This document shows, one piece after another, positions 52,778 through 64,000 of a stretch of 64,000 bases of DNA. The stretch's first letter is position 1, and every line of letters starts with the position of its first letter. The translations under genes were made by a program, and so were the position numbers. The stretch is from Rugalucina vietnamica (taxonomy: Eukaryota > Mollusca > Bivalvia > Lucinida > Lucinidae), in assembly GCA_964017185.1 (NCBI GenBank), contig OZ024880.1, forward strand, positions 46,451,071 through 46,515,070, in the 5' to 3' direction. The notes beneath the pieces are model-generated. The model worked only from the letters and a program-made list of their open reading frames with translations, was not told the DNA's origin and did not search any database.

Positions 52778-53368
52778 ATATTATATCGGGGGTCTTTATC
52801 ACGTAAACCTGTTTTTCATTCAAAAAGAAATTCATTTTATCAATTTTCTTTATATTTTGACAGTATGGGTTCTAATTTTAAAGTACACCGGTTTGAATTA
52901 GGGGGAAAAAGCAACAGCATTTTTTCAACACTTTCAAAAAAAGAATGTGAAATGTGACGCATCTGAAAATTTTGCTACCACGCCATACCAGGCCAAGGAT
53001 GCATGTGGTTTGTTGGACAAAAGTAAATACGGTTAATTCTACGCTCGTATTTAACTTGGTCAATCACGTTGACGTAAGCTACACACCACACACACCACCG
53101 CCATACACAAGGCGCTTCTGTGTGGTACATTTAATAGACTGAATTCTATATAAAACTGTCGAAATAAAAGAGGTTCGTACATTGTACAAATAAAGCTGAT
53201 ACTATTCACAATGACCCATATGTATCATGTGTATCGCATATATTTTGAAATTTAAGATGCCTGTATCTCTTTCAGTTTGAAATAAAAACAAAAATCAACC
53301 GCCTCTGTGATCATATGTGCGCAAACTTAGTGGCCGAAGAACAAATGCATTTATATGTAGACTACCTA

Positions 53369-54405
53369 TACTCATCAAAAGAAGTTTTGCACCATTTAGA
53401 TTTGTTTCATATTTTTAAGTGACATTTTAACTAATAAATTTTAAACCTAGCTTTTTGAATTTGCACAGTCTGAAAGAGTTTTATAATGTGTATGATAAGA
53501 CCAAAAATCGTTGCGGAAACGATATAGGAAAAATTAAAATTCCCATTTTCTGTAAATGCTGAAAATTGGAAAATCGAAAAAATTCCACAAAAAATGCCAC
53601 AGCATTACGAATACATTTTTGTTTCCAAATTTACACACGCCAAAGCTAATGATTAAGCCTAAAAACAAATTTAAAAAATCTCAAAATTTCAGTAAAAAGT
53701 CATTTTTTGACAAAATTGCAATTATTGAGAAAAAATGATAAATATTGGAAAAAATGAGTAAAATCGAAATTGATTTCAGTTTTGGATCACTATGAGATGT
53801 TTTGACACCAAAACCTGCCGCTTGTCTTCTTTCTGTTAAAGGCAATCTCATGTCGAAGATGTTGCAGGAGTACTTTTTTGATATGCAGCTTTTTGAAAAT
53901 TCTGAATTTGGATGGGTTGAAAACCAGTACCTCCAGTTAAACATTTATGGGTGCTGCATGCTGTGTTTGAAAGAAAAACAACCCATTTTATTGGAGAGAT
54001 GAGTCACTAAGCTTTATCTTAGAATTTAAACAAAATCTCAAAAATCGTTATTTTTGGTCAAAAATAGTGTTTTTGTCCAAAAAATTCAATTTTTAGTTTT
54101 TCGCTTTAAATAATTGCTTTCAGTATCTCGAATGAGGATGTGAAACGAATTCGGATTTGGAAGCCCAATATTAAAGATGTGGGCTTTTTGCTGCATCCCA
54201 AATTTTGGTGTTTTCAAAAACATGGATTTTTGCACATTTTTTTTTTTTTAAATCTTTTTAAGAAAAAATATTGATTTGTTATTCAGGATGTCCAGCCCTT
54301 TAAGATGGTATTAAGTTTTAAAAGTTTTTATGAAAAATATCTATACTAGACATTATTTTAAAATGAGAAAAATATTAACTGGTGCAAAACTTCTTTTGAT
54401 GAGTA
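53369..54405. mobile_element. 1.04-kb inverted-repeat element
   Basis: About 27 bases are inverted at the two ends (TACTCATCAAAAGAAGTTTTG on the left, complement on the right, possibly a TATA target duplication). The interior is very AT-rich with no credible gene. Confidence 0.75.
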
Positions 54406-54444
54406 TATATCGGAACTTGTAAGATGGCCGCATTGCATGATAAT

Positions 54445-54659
54445 TGAGCCGCACCGTGAGAAAACCGGAATTTTAACAAAGACGCAGATCACCTCCGCAG
54501 CTGTTCAGCGCCTTTGTTTTCGCTACACGGACAGTACAATTTCTCTGCTTCTTAAATCCGAAATTTCAAGCTTCTAGCCTGCTTCTGTGACTGTACAGGC
54601 CGGTTTGTGTCGGACATAGTCGGTAACCCCGAATACCGGTTTTCTCGCGTCGCGGCTCA
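54445..54659. mobile_element. Fold-back MITE, family M1, variant ends
   Basis: Ends TGAGCCGCACCGTGAG and CGTCGCGGCTCA. Confidence 0.7.
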
Positions 54660-55090
54660 TATCATCTTGTTTTAAAACTTACCAATGCAGTGTCTTGTTT
54701 TGTCATTTCTTTTCTGCCTGGTGTTAGTGTTGGGATTAGAAATTAAACAGGATCAATTTCTAGTGGTGAAGTCCCTCTAAAATGGGGCCACACATAAAAT
54801 ACACTAAATGCGTATTCATTTTATTTCAGTACAAATAGAATAAAAACAAACAATCATAATAATACAAAAAAGAAATTAAATCTACATGCACTTACAACAT
54901 ATTCATGGCGATACAATTTCTCAACAATAAAATGAAAGCTAGACAGATCCTCAATTAAGCACCGAAAATAATTCTTTTGTACCAAACTTACACGGACAGT
55001 TCGTTTCAAAGATTACGACCACGCATGCAAACACGGTATGAATAACTTGTTCCCTGGGACTTCAAAATGTTTTGATAGTCAATCTATGTC

Positions 55091-56631
55091 TTATACCAAC
55101 GTGCCCGTGCCTCTCTTAATATGTCTAACTGTAAGAACAACCAACTTCACAATCAACATGGTTACAGCAATAGCGAGTAGAACCGCGGTAAATATAGAGT
55201 TCGTTCTCCCAGCCACAAAGTTCTTGGACACGCTACCAGCGAACGCGACCATCAACACAATGTAGGGTGTTACAGTGTATCTAGAGTATCTGTCCAGGAA
55301 CACAAGGTCGGTCACCACAAATGCCACGATTAATACAGTTAAAACGCTGAGAGTGATTGTAGATGTCGTCTCGAGTCCAATATCGTTGGCTGACCTGTAC
55401 AGGAGCAAGAAATTAAAGTTGAGCATGGTTGCTATGCAACACCACGTGCCATAGATAGCGAGTCCATTATGCACGAGACCACGCATGAGCCAGATATCTA
55501 CCTGCCGCCCCTGTTTTAGAAGTGTGTCCATCCCTCTGTCGAGACTTCTGTAGGTGAGCATCAAACACGTGATTAACGAAAGGGCCACCAGGAGCAGGAT
55601 CGCAAACGAGGCTTCAAGTTCTTCTCGGTCAAATGCGATCAACCAGCTCGCGGTCAGGATAACAAGCACTGAATAGAGAATCAAGAATGGTGCCGGTAGC
55701 AGAACCGGGTTGTTGTAGGCTGGTCCTTGTTCCGTCTTCCGGAATAGATTTACGCATGCGTAGATGATCCAGAGGGCTTGCCACGTGTATATGAATCCCC
55801 AGATTGAGAACGTCCAGCCAGCAGGAGTGATCTCGATGTAATATTTGTCAGATATGTTACCTGTGGACTGGGTAAATATTCCTGAAATAGACAATAATAA
55901 GATTAATTTAGGGGTGAAAGCGATCATGAGCATTTGAGCCGCCTCGTGGGAAAACCAACAATGTGGTTTCCGAACAGGTCAGACACAAATCAGGCTGTAC
56001 AATCACAGAAAATGACTAGAGACTGGAAATTTTGGATTTAGAAAGTAGAGGAAGTAGCGAAAACAAAGACGCTGATCAGCTTCGGGTTACCGCGAAGCTG
56101 ATCTGCGTCTTTGTTTTCGCATATGCAGATTGTTGGTTTTCCCATGAGGCGGCTCATTTACTGCATGCATGAACAGAAATTTCCAAACTATGATGACTGA
56201 TGATAGTAGTTATGTCTTGAATTAACCTCGGACAAAAAAAAAAAAAAAACGAGAATTAACTAACTAAGCACAGACTAAAAATCACCTTTCTAAAGTTCTA
56301 TGTAAAATTGTAAGAATAATTGTAGTAATATTTTCATGACCAAATGTTCATGAAAGAAATGTGCCGAACGTAACTTGATGATTGCGATCACTCGTCAGCT
56401 TCGTTACAAATCGGGCAAGCTACAGATCGAGCAATCGCACCAGGTTGCAAACAGCAGAGGCTTTCTAAAGAAGTCTTTTCAGTTAAATTGTTCAGCTGAA
56501 TTAAGTACTGTAAAGTTTGATTTACCTCCACTCGACTGTGGTTGACTCGCCAAAGCATTAAAAGCACAGTTGATAATAAAGATGATCGGTACAAGCACAG
56601 TCAGTACCACAAGCAGAATATTGTGACCCAT
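55091..56631 (-). CDS. TspO/MBR-like multi-pass membrane protein
   Basis: Two coding exons, 56526-56631 and 55091-55881, join in phase 1 to give 298 residues. The N-terminus is a hydrophobic segment (HNILLVVLTVLVPIIFIINC). Residues 54-65 read TPAGWTFSIWGF, the signature of the TspO/tryptophan-rich sensory family (AGWxFxIWGxIY), which binds porphyrins and cholesterol in known members. At least six further hydrophobic stretches follow, so it is roughly twice the length of classical 160-residue TspO and resembles the longer invertebrate/bacterial relatives. The exon 1 acceptor (TTCTCATTTCAG, just upstream of the ATG) shows a separate 5' UTR exon. Function is inferred only from the signature. Confidence 0.82.
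55935..56156. mobile_element. Fold-back MITE, family M1, in the TspO-like gene intron
   Basis: Complete ends TGAGCCGCCTCGTGGG and GAGGCGGCTCA, inside the intron between the two coding exons. Confidence 0.8.
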
Positions 56632-57188
56632 CTCTAGAGATCTGAAATGAGAAGTATCATGCGCGGATCCAGAAAATTTTCTCATGGGGGTCCAAATTCC
56701 CAGAGGGGTACGTACTGACGGAAAATTTCAACATGGCAAAAATTAATAATCTGGCAATTCCAGGGAGGGGGGGGGGGTCCGGACCCCCTCCCCCCCTCTG
56801 GATCCGCCCATGCGTATTGTCAATTTGACGTTTCACCAGTAAACTATTCTAATCTGATTCTGATCTGATCGACATAAGACTTGCCGAATATGGGTTTTTA
56901 CAATGTGGTACACGTAACTCTGGGATTTTACCTACGATCTCCACCGCACGAGCTATTTGTACACTTCCACTTATATATCTTCTCCTTTTTCAAGTTAAAA
57001 CTTGCGGAGAATCTAAGCAGTCCACATACGAGCCATCGTGGATCATCGTGGTGTGGAAATGCATAGTAGGCCTACCAGGCTACAGGCCGGCTCAGACTGA
57101 GATGCTTTATACATAAAAACATAAAGATAAACGCATTTTAAAAATCAAATCATACGTGATGTGAATGAAAAAGAAATAGTTGTCTTAC

Positions 57189-57260
57189 CTCTTTATTCTA
57201 TGACCTGTTGTTTCGGCAATGATTAAAGCCTATGGGTTTAAGCTATTTATTCACATGGGA
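57189..57260 (-). other. Probable 5' UTR exon of the TspO-like gene
   Basis: A strong donor, AGAG followed by GTAAGA, lies at 57189/57188 on the minus strand, in the right place to splice to the acceptor at about 56642. The upstream limit is not visible; the end given is nominal. The content is inferred. Confidence 0.35.
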
Positions 57261-58193
57261 AAACATGTGACTGACGTAAATATTTTCTAAAAATAGTTAT
57301 ACTTGTTTACATTCTTACACTGTATCCCGGCTGTATAATGTTTCTATTATCCAAAGCGATGAATGTACCGGTGACCAAAACAGTTGGCTTAAGCCCAGTG
57401 CATGGATCAATAAAATGATTTTTCCTTAACAAACCGGCAACCAGACATCCCGCTCTCTTATATAACCATTCTTAAGTGCATGAGTCTACATATTACAAAT
57501 ACATAATTATTTTATGTTTTTATCACGTTTATATCCTTTTCACTCAAATTTGGTTCACTAAGTTAAAAAAGTACTCGCGTACTTAACCAAATAAAAATTA
57601 AATCCGTAATGTTCGACTGTTCGCATCAGTCTTGCGGCAGTCAACACAGCTGAGACTGCCGTACTTCCATGATATTCCATCCATCGCAGCGTCGCAAGGC
57701 TGCAGTAGCGTCCTGCGGCGAATTTTCAACATGTTCATTTTCCTTGCGATCTGCATGCAATATTTGGAAGACACAAGGCAGTCGTAGGCCAGTGGCAAGC
57801 TATTTTACTATTTATTAAGATAACAGAGATCTTAAATATAGCAATTAAGATATCTGTTTTTATATTAGATATCTGAAACGTTAATTAAGATATCTTATAC
57901 AGTATATTAGATATCTATTTAGCTAAATTAAACGATTACAGTTTATTAGGAATTAACTGCAAAGTACATACATGAACAAGATATAAATAAGATATCCTAG
58001 TAAAGTATATGTCTAAACTTGACAAATAAGATATCTTAAAGGATAACTAAGTTAAGACAAATTTACTAATACCATACTCAGGCACTGTAAAAATGAAAGA
58101 GATGAACAAACATGCAGACACACAACGTGATGTCAATGTGACGCGAAAGTTAATTTGATGCAAAAGCCGCGTGCAAGAGTAAACACTTTGAGC

Positions 58194-58223
58194 TATTTAT
58201 TTATTTATTTATTTATTTATTTA
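58194..58223. repeat. (TTTA)n microsatellite
   Basis: About seven units between the TspO-like and CFAP410 genes. Confidence 0.9.
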
Positions 58224-58596
58224 GAATCTATTATCCTCTGATTACCACCACTACCACCCCAGGGATGGAACTACTTTGCTCATCACCAACCATAACCTTA
58301 ATATATTACTGTATTTCCATAATTGGGTTTTATTCCCTCGACCTTTAACTTGCTACTCGCCATTACTGTGCCATTCTAACCAGTCCCTTTCCCAAATGAA
58401 GCAATGTCGAGAGCTATCTGAGGTGGAGGAAAGCCAGGAATTTGTTTTCTTACACACCAGACAGAAATTGCCACAATTTTTACCTGGGTGATAAAATTAC
58501 ATCTCACCCAGGTGTTCTCACCCAGGCTAAGTGCGCCAAAAATTACGCAAAACCTTGAAATAAACCAGATTTTGGGGGTTGTTGTGCAAGAAAAAG

Positions 58597-58712
58597 AATC
58601 TAATATGGAGTTCTGTTCTAGATGGAAGTTTCCAACCCTCGGTTCCGCTCAGCACGGTCATCCCTTGGGTTGGAAACTTCCATCTAGAACAGAACTCCAT
58701 ATAAGATTCTTA
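58597..58712. repeat. Long hairpin between TspO-like and CFAP410 genes
   Basis: Arms ATGGAGTTCTGTTCTAGATG, then GAAGTTTCCAACCC and complement, meet at TCCGCTCAGCACGG. Confidence 0.75.
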
Positions 58713-59912
58713 TAGTCTTCTCTATCGTTGGTGCCCTTGTGCATGTATGAGAAGAGCTAGGATAGCGTCGACGTGAGTTTTGCTCATCACGCATCGTTCT
58801 CCTGAGTATATGTGAATTTACATTCGTTTTGGATGCATGATCTTTGCGAATCCCTAGATCCGGATTTGACCATGAACGCACGAATATTCGCACAACTGTC
58901 TTACAAATCTTATGTCAAAACATACATGTAATGCACCAGTCATTTGTATCCCCCCCACTCCGTGGATAGCAGGAACATAGCGGGGCTGAAGTGTCAGGTT
59001 TTAACCTCTGGTGAGTCCTGACAGTGCCGGGGTTAATTTCCCGCCACTACAGCAGTTTTAGTGTCCAGACACACTTTCTGACATGAATATCTCGCACTGA
59101 TTTAAATGAACTATTTACCTGTATTTTCACATTTAACATATATTCTTTAATTTCATGAGAACACGTCACAGCTGTTGAATTCTACCAAAATTTCAAGAAC
59201 ATTTGATGCGAAATGCACCCTGGTGTGTTTATGGGGGTATTCAAGTTTTTTCTCTGAAACCACTGGGTTAACTTTTACCCTATCTCACCACCACGGAATA
59301 GGTGAGTGAAGATGATTATTCAAATAGCTAAGGTCATTTGTCGTTCCTCATTATTGTCAGTCCCCGGAGGGCCGGGGGATTTAGTAGGGATTTTACTAAA
59401 AAATCGAAGAGCTGAAAGCCCCGCCCCGTGGATATAAATGACTGGTGCTTCGGCTTGTAAACTTTACACATTGCTATTATCCAATTCCATGCATTTACCG
59501 TGCATACTTTTGAGCACGTGCACAAGGCCACCTGTCATCGGTTTTAAGCTTTCGTTTTGATGTCCGGTGTAGCTGATCCATTCGTGATACGTCGTAAATG
59601 TTCGGCATTGGACTTTCCTTCAGTTGGCAAAAAGTAAGGCAAGATCGCCGCGTTTTCATTTTGTACGGAAATTATACCTTAGCTGTTCAGAACTACCCCA
59701 CCCCGCTCTAATAAGTTAACTTTTTAGCCATGGTTGCTTCGTGGTGTCAGATCAGTTCGCGCTGGATAACCAGACCGCTCCACCACCACCACGGCGGGAG
59801 CAGTCACAAGGACCGAATCGACCAGAATCATAAAGCGTAAGCCGTGCTGTTTAAACGACGTACACTGTAAAAGTTTCAAACAATATTCTCTAAATAAAAC
59901 TTCCGGTTGGAG

Positions 59913-62900
59913 ATGGAGAGCACAGGAACACTAACAGGTCCAATTGTTTTGGCCCGGACCAGAGCACCTGACCTCGAAAGTGTTAGAAAATTAAATTGTT
60001 GGTAGGTTCATTTAAAATGCTACACCTTGGGCCATAGGATCATTACGAAGCAGCCGCTATAGGTCGGATGGGATTTAGAGGTATCATAGAGGTATCTTCA
60101 TACCACTTTCATGACTTTCAGAATAATAATTGTTAGTGGTGAAATGCAAAACTGACAATACCACACTGGGGAAGTGGGGTCGAGCATGTATACCAATTAC
60201 ATCGGCTATCCACAATACTGCAGCACGGACAAGCCGCATTATCATTATTAGCATGACACTTGAAGACAGTCATTTGAATAGCCCCTGCCTTCAAATATAT
60301 TAGGTGATGCAGTTGATCAGTTGCTTATTGCCACATGGTATAACATATATATACATGGAAGCTGAGATGTGTCTGAATCTGCCGATTAATCCAAACACCT
60401 CCAAGGCTCCAATACATGGAGTGTTTTCCCCAACTGCAGGCACTCAGACAGCCCTTACTACTGCTGTATCCCTGGAAAATGGATTTTGTATAATATGGTA
60501 CAGCAGGGACATGGTAAGGTAAAGGAAGAAGGGAGAGAAATCTGCATTTGCTAAGGGTTATCACTTACCGAGACAAAGAAGAGTAGACTCCTATATTTTC
60601 ATATATGATGATAACTTTACTCTTGAACTTTAACTTAGATTCAAGTTATAATTGTTTATATCTTCACAAAAATTTTACATACTTGTTGAAGTTATGTGCC
60701 TGAATGAATAAAGATATTATCTTTTATTAAGAACTTGATTGATGAACACAAATTTAAAAATCTGCTCACAATTGAGCCGCAACGCGAGAAAATCAGTATT
60801 CAGAGTTTAATACTAGATCCGACACAAACCACTCTGTACAGTCACAGAAGAAAGCTAGAAGCTTGAGATTTTGGAATATATAATTAGAAGAGAAATTATA
60901 CTATCCCTGTTATGTGCCTGAAGTTATGTGCCTGAATGAATAAAGATATTATCTTTTGTTAACATGGTTAAGAATTTGGTTGATGAACACAAATTTAAAA
61001 AGCTGCTCACAATTAAGCCGCAACGCGAGAAAATCGGTATTCAGGGTTTAGTACTAGATCCGACACAAACCAGTCTGTACAGTCGCAGAAGAAAGCTAGA
61101 AGCTTGAGATTTTGGATATAATTAGAAGAGGAATTATACTATCCCTGTTGCGAAACAAAGACTGCATCTGTGTTCTTTGTGTACGACAGCTCATTTGTGT
61201 ATTTTGATCTATTTTCAGGGCCTCTGATATAGAAGATATAAGTGTTGTACAACAGATGCCAAACTTAGAGGTCTGCAGTGTAAGGTAAATAACAGAGGGG
61301 AAAAACACATAACTGATTTTTTTTATATATATAAAGATGCAGATGTCAGAGCTCCACAGTATTTGTGATGCTGATCAGCACCTTAGTTTTCACTACACAT
61401 ATAGTAGCACCTTAGTTTTCACTACACATGTAGCATGATTCTTCTACTTCCTTTAAAATGTTTTAGACTTTTGCTTTGCATTGGGTGCAATGATTTTTAG
61501 CCTTTTGTGTATTTCAAATTATTTTCATAATGTCTGGAAAGCAAGTCATTTTGAAACTGGAGTCACCTTGGATGGAAGTTACTGTGGTATAATAGAGATA
61601 TTGTCAAATGAGAAATCAGAGTATAAAGCACGCAGAAAATAATACAATTAAGTGAAAAATCTCAAAAGCATGTCACAGCAATTATATCAGATGTACAAAT
61701 TTAGGTCAAACTTGTTCACTTGTTGCATTTTGTCTGCAACCATGTGTGGCATCACTATTTTGGGCATTTTAAAGCTTACCAGGCCCCGAGGTTATAAAAC
61801 TTTTTTAAAGCTCAGCTCAGCTGATTATGAAATTTCAATAGCTCATAAATGCTGAAATAGTCAAAATTGGTGTAAAATGCAGGTCCAAAACTTCAAGAAC
61901 TGGTAATTATGTCCCCCCTCCGAAGGGGTGGGGGACATATTGTTTTTGGTGTGGATCCCGTCAGCGTCGGCGTAGCTTTTTGTCTCCTGAACCACTGGAT
62001 GGATTTAGACCAAACTGGCACAGAATCTTCATTGGGACAGCCGAATGGTGTGATTAGATTTCGGTGACCTTGACCTAATTTTCAAGGTCACAAAGGTCAA
62101 TTAACTGTTTGAAAATCCAGGTGTCTCCATTCGTTTCCGCTCTCGAACTTGACTAGTTTTTGACCGATTTTCTTCAAACTTTGCATAGTTGATACCGGCA
62201 AGGAGTGGTTTGGGATTGTAGATGGGTAAATTTCGTCAAACGACCTTAGAGTTATGGCCCTTGATTGAGGTTAAAAATTGCATTTTGTTCGTTTCCGCTC
62301 TCTAACTTGAGTAGTTTTTGATCGATTTTCTTCAAACTTTGCATATGAGTAGATATCGGCAAGGAGTGGTTTGGGATTGTATATGGGTAAATTTCGTCAA
62401 ATGACTTTAGAGTTATGGCCCTTGATTGAGGTTAAAAATTGCATTTTGTTCGTTTCCGCTCTCTAACTTGAGTAGTTTTTGACCGATTTTCTTCAAACTT
62501 TGTATATGAGTTGATACCGACAAGGTGTGGTTTGGGATTATAGATGGGTAAATTTCATCAAACGACCTCAGAGTTATGGCCCTTGATTGATGTTAAAAAT
62601 TGCATTTTGTTCGTTTCCGCTCTCTAACTTGAGTAGTTTTTGACCGATTTTCTTCAAACTTTGCATATGAGTTGATACCGACAAGGAGTGGTTTGGGATT
62701 GTAGATGGGTAAATTTCGTCAAACGACCTTAAAGTTATGGCCCTTGATTTATTTTAAAAATTGCATTTTGATCGTTTCCGCTCTCTAACTTGAGTAGTTT
62801 TTGACCGATTTTCTTCAAACTTTTCATATGAGTTGATACCGGCAAGGAGTGGTTTGGGATTGTAGATTGGTAAATTTTGTCAAATGACCTTAGAGTTATG

Positions 62901-63727
62901 GCCCTTGATTGAGGTTAAAAATTGCATTTTTTTCGTTTCCGCTCTCTAACTTGAGTAGTTTTTTACCGATTTTCTTCAAACTTTGCATATTAGTTGATAC
63001 CGGCAAGGAGTGGTTTGGGATTGTAATAGCCGCCAGTCAAAAATATCGAAGGCTATTTAATGTCAGAGCAGTCTCGGATTAGGTTATAAGTAAAAATTTA
63101 CAAAATTAAAAGTGGGTTGGGGCAGAGAGGGGGGACATATGTTTTCCTCTGAAAACTCCTTCTAGTTTATCCTGCTCATAAATGTTAAAATGCCAACAAT
63201 TGTTGACATTTTAACATTTATGGGCAGGATAAATTTCAAGCCCGGCTGAGTTGAACATGAAAAAAGTTTTATAACCTCAGGACCAGTTGAAACTGCATAA
63301 CAGGATCAGGGTTCAGGGGCAAGAATTACAATCTTTCCTTAACTTTAAAAAAACATTGTAATTCTGGGCCGTGGACATATATTTATGTTCTTCATCATCG
63401 ACATGTGAATAGAAGAACAAAGCTGAGATTTAGAAGCCACATAAGTTTATCTTGGTCTTTGCTGGGCTCAGCTATATTTTAATGTTCCTTTATTCTATTG
63501 CAGTGTCAATTCCATTACAACATTAGAAGACTTTTCACATTGTTCAAATCTACAAGAACTTTATATTCGCAATAACAAGATTGAGGAATTGTGGCAGATA
63601 TGTTATCTAAAAGACTTGGATAAGTTACGGATATTGTGGCTAGCTGACAATCCTTGTGCAACAGGAGACAATTACAGATCTACAGTTCTACGAAATCTTC
63701 CAGGTTTACAGAAGTTAGACAATATAG
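59913..63727 (+). CDS. CFAP410: CFAP410 (C21orf2) orthologue, first three coding exons, runs off the right edge
   Basis: Exons 59913-60001, 61219-61284 and 63504-63727 give 126 codons plus one base. The N-terminus [20 protein letters not shown] is followed by [10 protein letters not shown] and [16 protein letters not shown]. Exon 3 holds leucine-rich repeats: [39 protein letters not shown], then the LRR cap NLPGLQKLD. This order and spacing match vertebrate C21orf2/CFAP410, a ciliary basal-body and DNA-repair-associated LRR protein that partners NEK1. Donors are GTAGGT, GTAAAT and GTGAGA; phases match. The C-terminal half lies beyond the window. Confidence 0.85.
60679..61145. repeat. Tandem pair of truncated M1 MITEs in CFAP410 intron 1
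   Basis: Two copies of about 234 bases (GTGCCTGAATGAATAAAG start, GAGCCGCAACGCGAGAAAAT inside), separated by a short repeat. They lack the right MITE end, so the duplication happened after truncation. Confidence 0.6.
61905..63165. mobile_element. Element with six 161-bp tandem units in CFAP410 intron 2
   Basis: CGTTTCCGCTCTCTAACTTG recurs at 62132 (diverged), 62290, 62451, 62612, 62773 and 62934, i.e. period 158 once and then exactly 161. GGGGGACATAT-type sequence sits at both ends (61930, 63130) in similar contexts. Non-coding. It fills most of the intron. Confidence 0.75.
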
Positions 63728-64000
63728 GTGAGAAAGACAATGGTTGTAAAACATTACATTTCCATAGATATATTATGGCTACGTTCGGGTTCTTCCAATG
63801 GTAAAATCTGCAAATCTACCATTGGTACTGTTGGTACCTTTTTTACCAATGGTAACCAGAAAACCCTGAACGTTTTTCTGCTGCCAATGGTACCAATGGT
63901 ACCATTGGTAGACCACATGGTGGAATTTTTATCATATTGATCAATACACCTCACTTGTTTTTGTCTTTCCTATTTACTTCATGTATATTGTGTTATAACA

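Larger units (their letters stand above)
57261..59912. other. Intergenic region between divergent TspO-like and CFAP410 genes
   Basis: Contains AT-rich GATATC repeats (57830-58040), a (TTTA)n run, the hairpin at 58597 and AT-poor patches near 59560-59900 that could hold the CFAP410 promoter or 5' UTR. No coding exon is supported. Confidence 0.4.

Noticed and set aside
59560-59633. Plus-strand ATG opening MSGVADPFVIRRKCSALD and a GTAAGG donor, briefly considered as the CFAP410 first exon
   Set aside because: The exon at 59913-60001 gives the correct CFAP410 N-terminus ([18 protein letters not shown]) with the right phase; the upstream one matches only by chance and has no partner.

Overview
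The window looks like a gene-poor, repeat-rich, AT-rich animal nuclear genome, most likely a bivalve or related mollusc. Evidence: short exons with GT-AG introns, a C-type lectin / F5/8C / Methyltransf_FA domain mix, many fold-back MITEs and two retrotransposon families. No species-level call is possible from the sequence alone.

Layout: (1) About 1.85-37.6 kb, minus strand: one large gene built from 30 coding exons whose reading phases all agree. It encodes a predicted secreted protein of about 1310 residues: signal peptide, four C-type lectin domains (CTLD), an F5/8C (discoidin/F-lectin-like) domain, a kringle, a fifth CTLD, a farnesoic-acid-O-methyltransferase-like domain, a Cys-rich exon of unknown fold, and a second F5/8C domain. 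(2) About 40.0-44.7 kb (possibly to 52.3 kb), minus strand: the 3' end of a second gene with a stalk exon, a transmembrane exon and a 190-residue cytoplasmic tail. (3) 46.4-50.6 kb, minus strand: a LINE with an uninterrupted EN-RT-C2H2 ORF and a 12-bp target-site duplication, itself inside an inverted-repeat element. (4) 55.1-57.2 kb, minus strand: a two-coding-exon TspO/MBR-like membrane protein. (5) 59.9 kb to the right edge, plus strand: the first three coding exons of a CFAP410 (C21orf2) orthologue.

Between and inside these genes are many copies of two MITE families with palindromic centres, a pair of 944-bp TTAA-flanked elements in opposite orientation, several other inverted-repeat elements, decayed reverse-transcriptase fragments of a second family nested in a truncated LINE copy, long hairpins, a 161-bp tandem array and many microsatellites. 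The lectin gene, with its several carbohydrate-binding-type domains and kringle, suggests extracellular recognition (immune, adhesive or matrix); that role is inferred from domain families. The other genes have no evident functional link to it.

All exon boundaries were read by eye from splice signals, phase and domain continuity, without transcript evidence.
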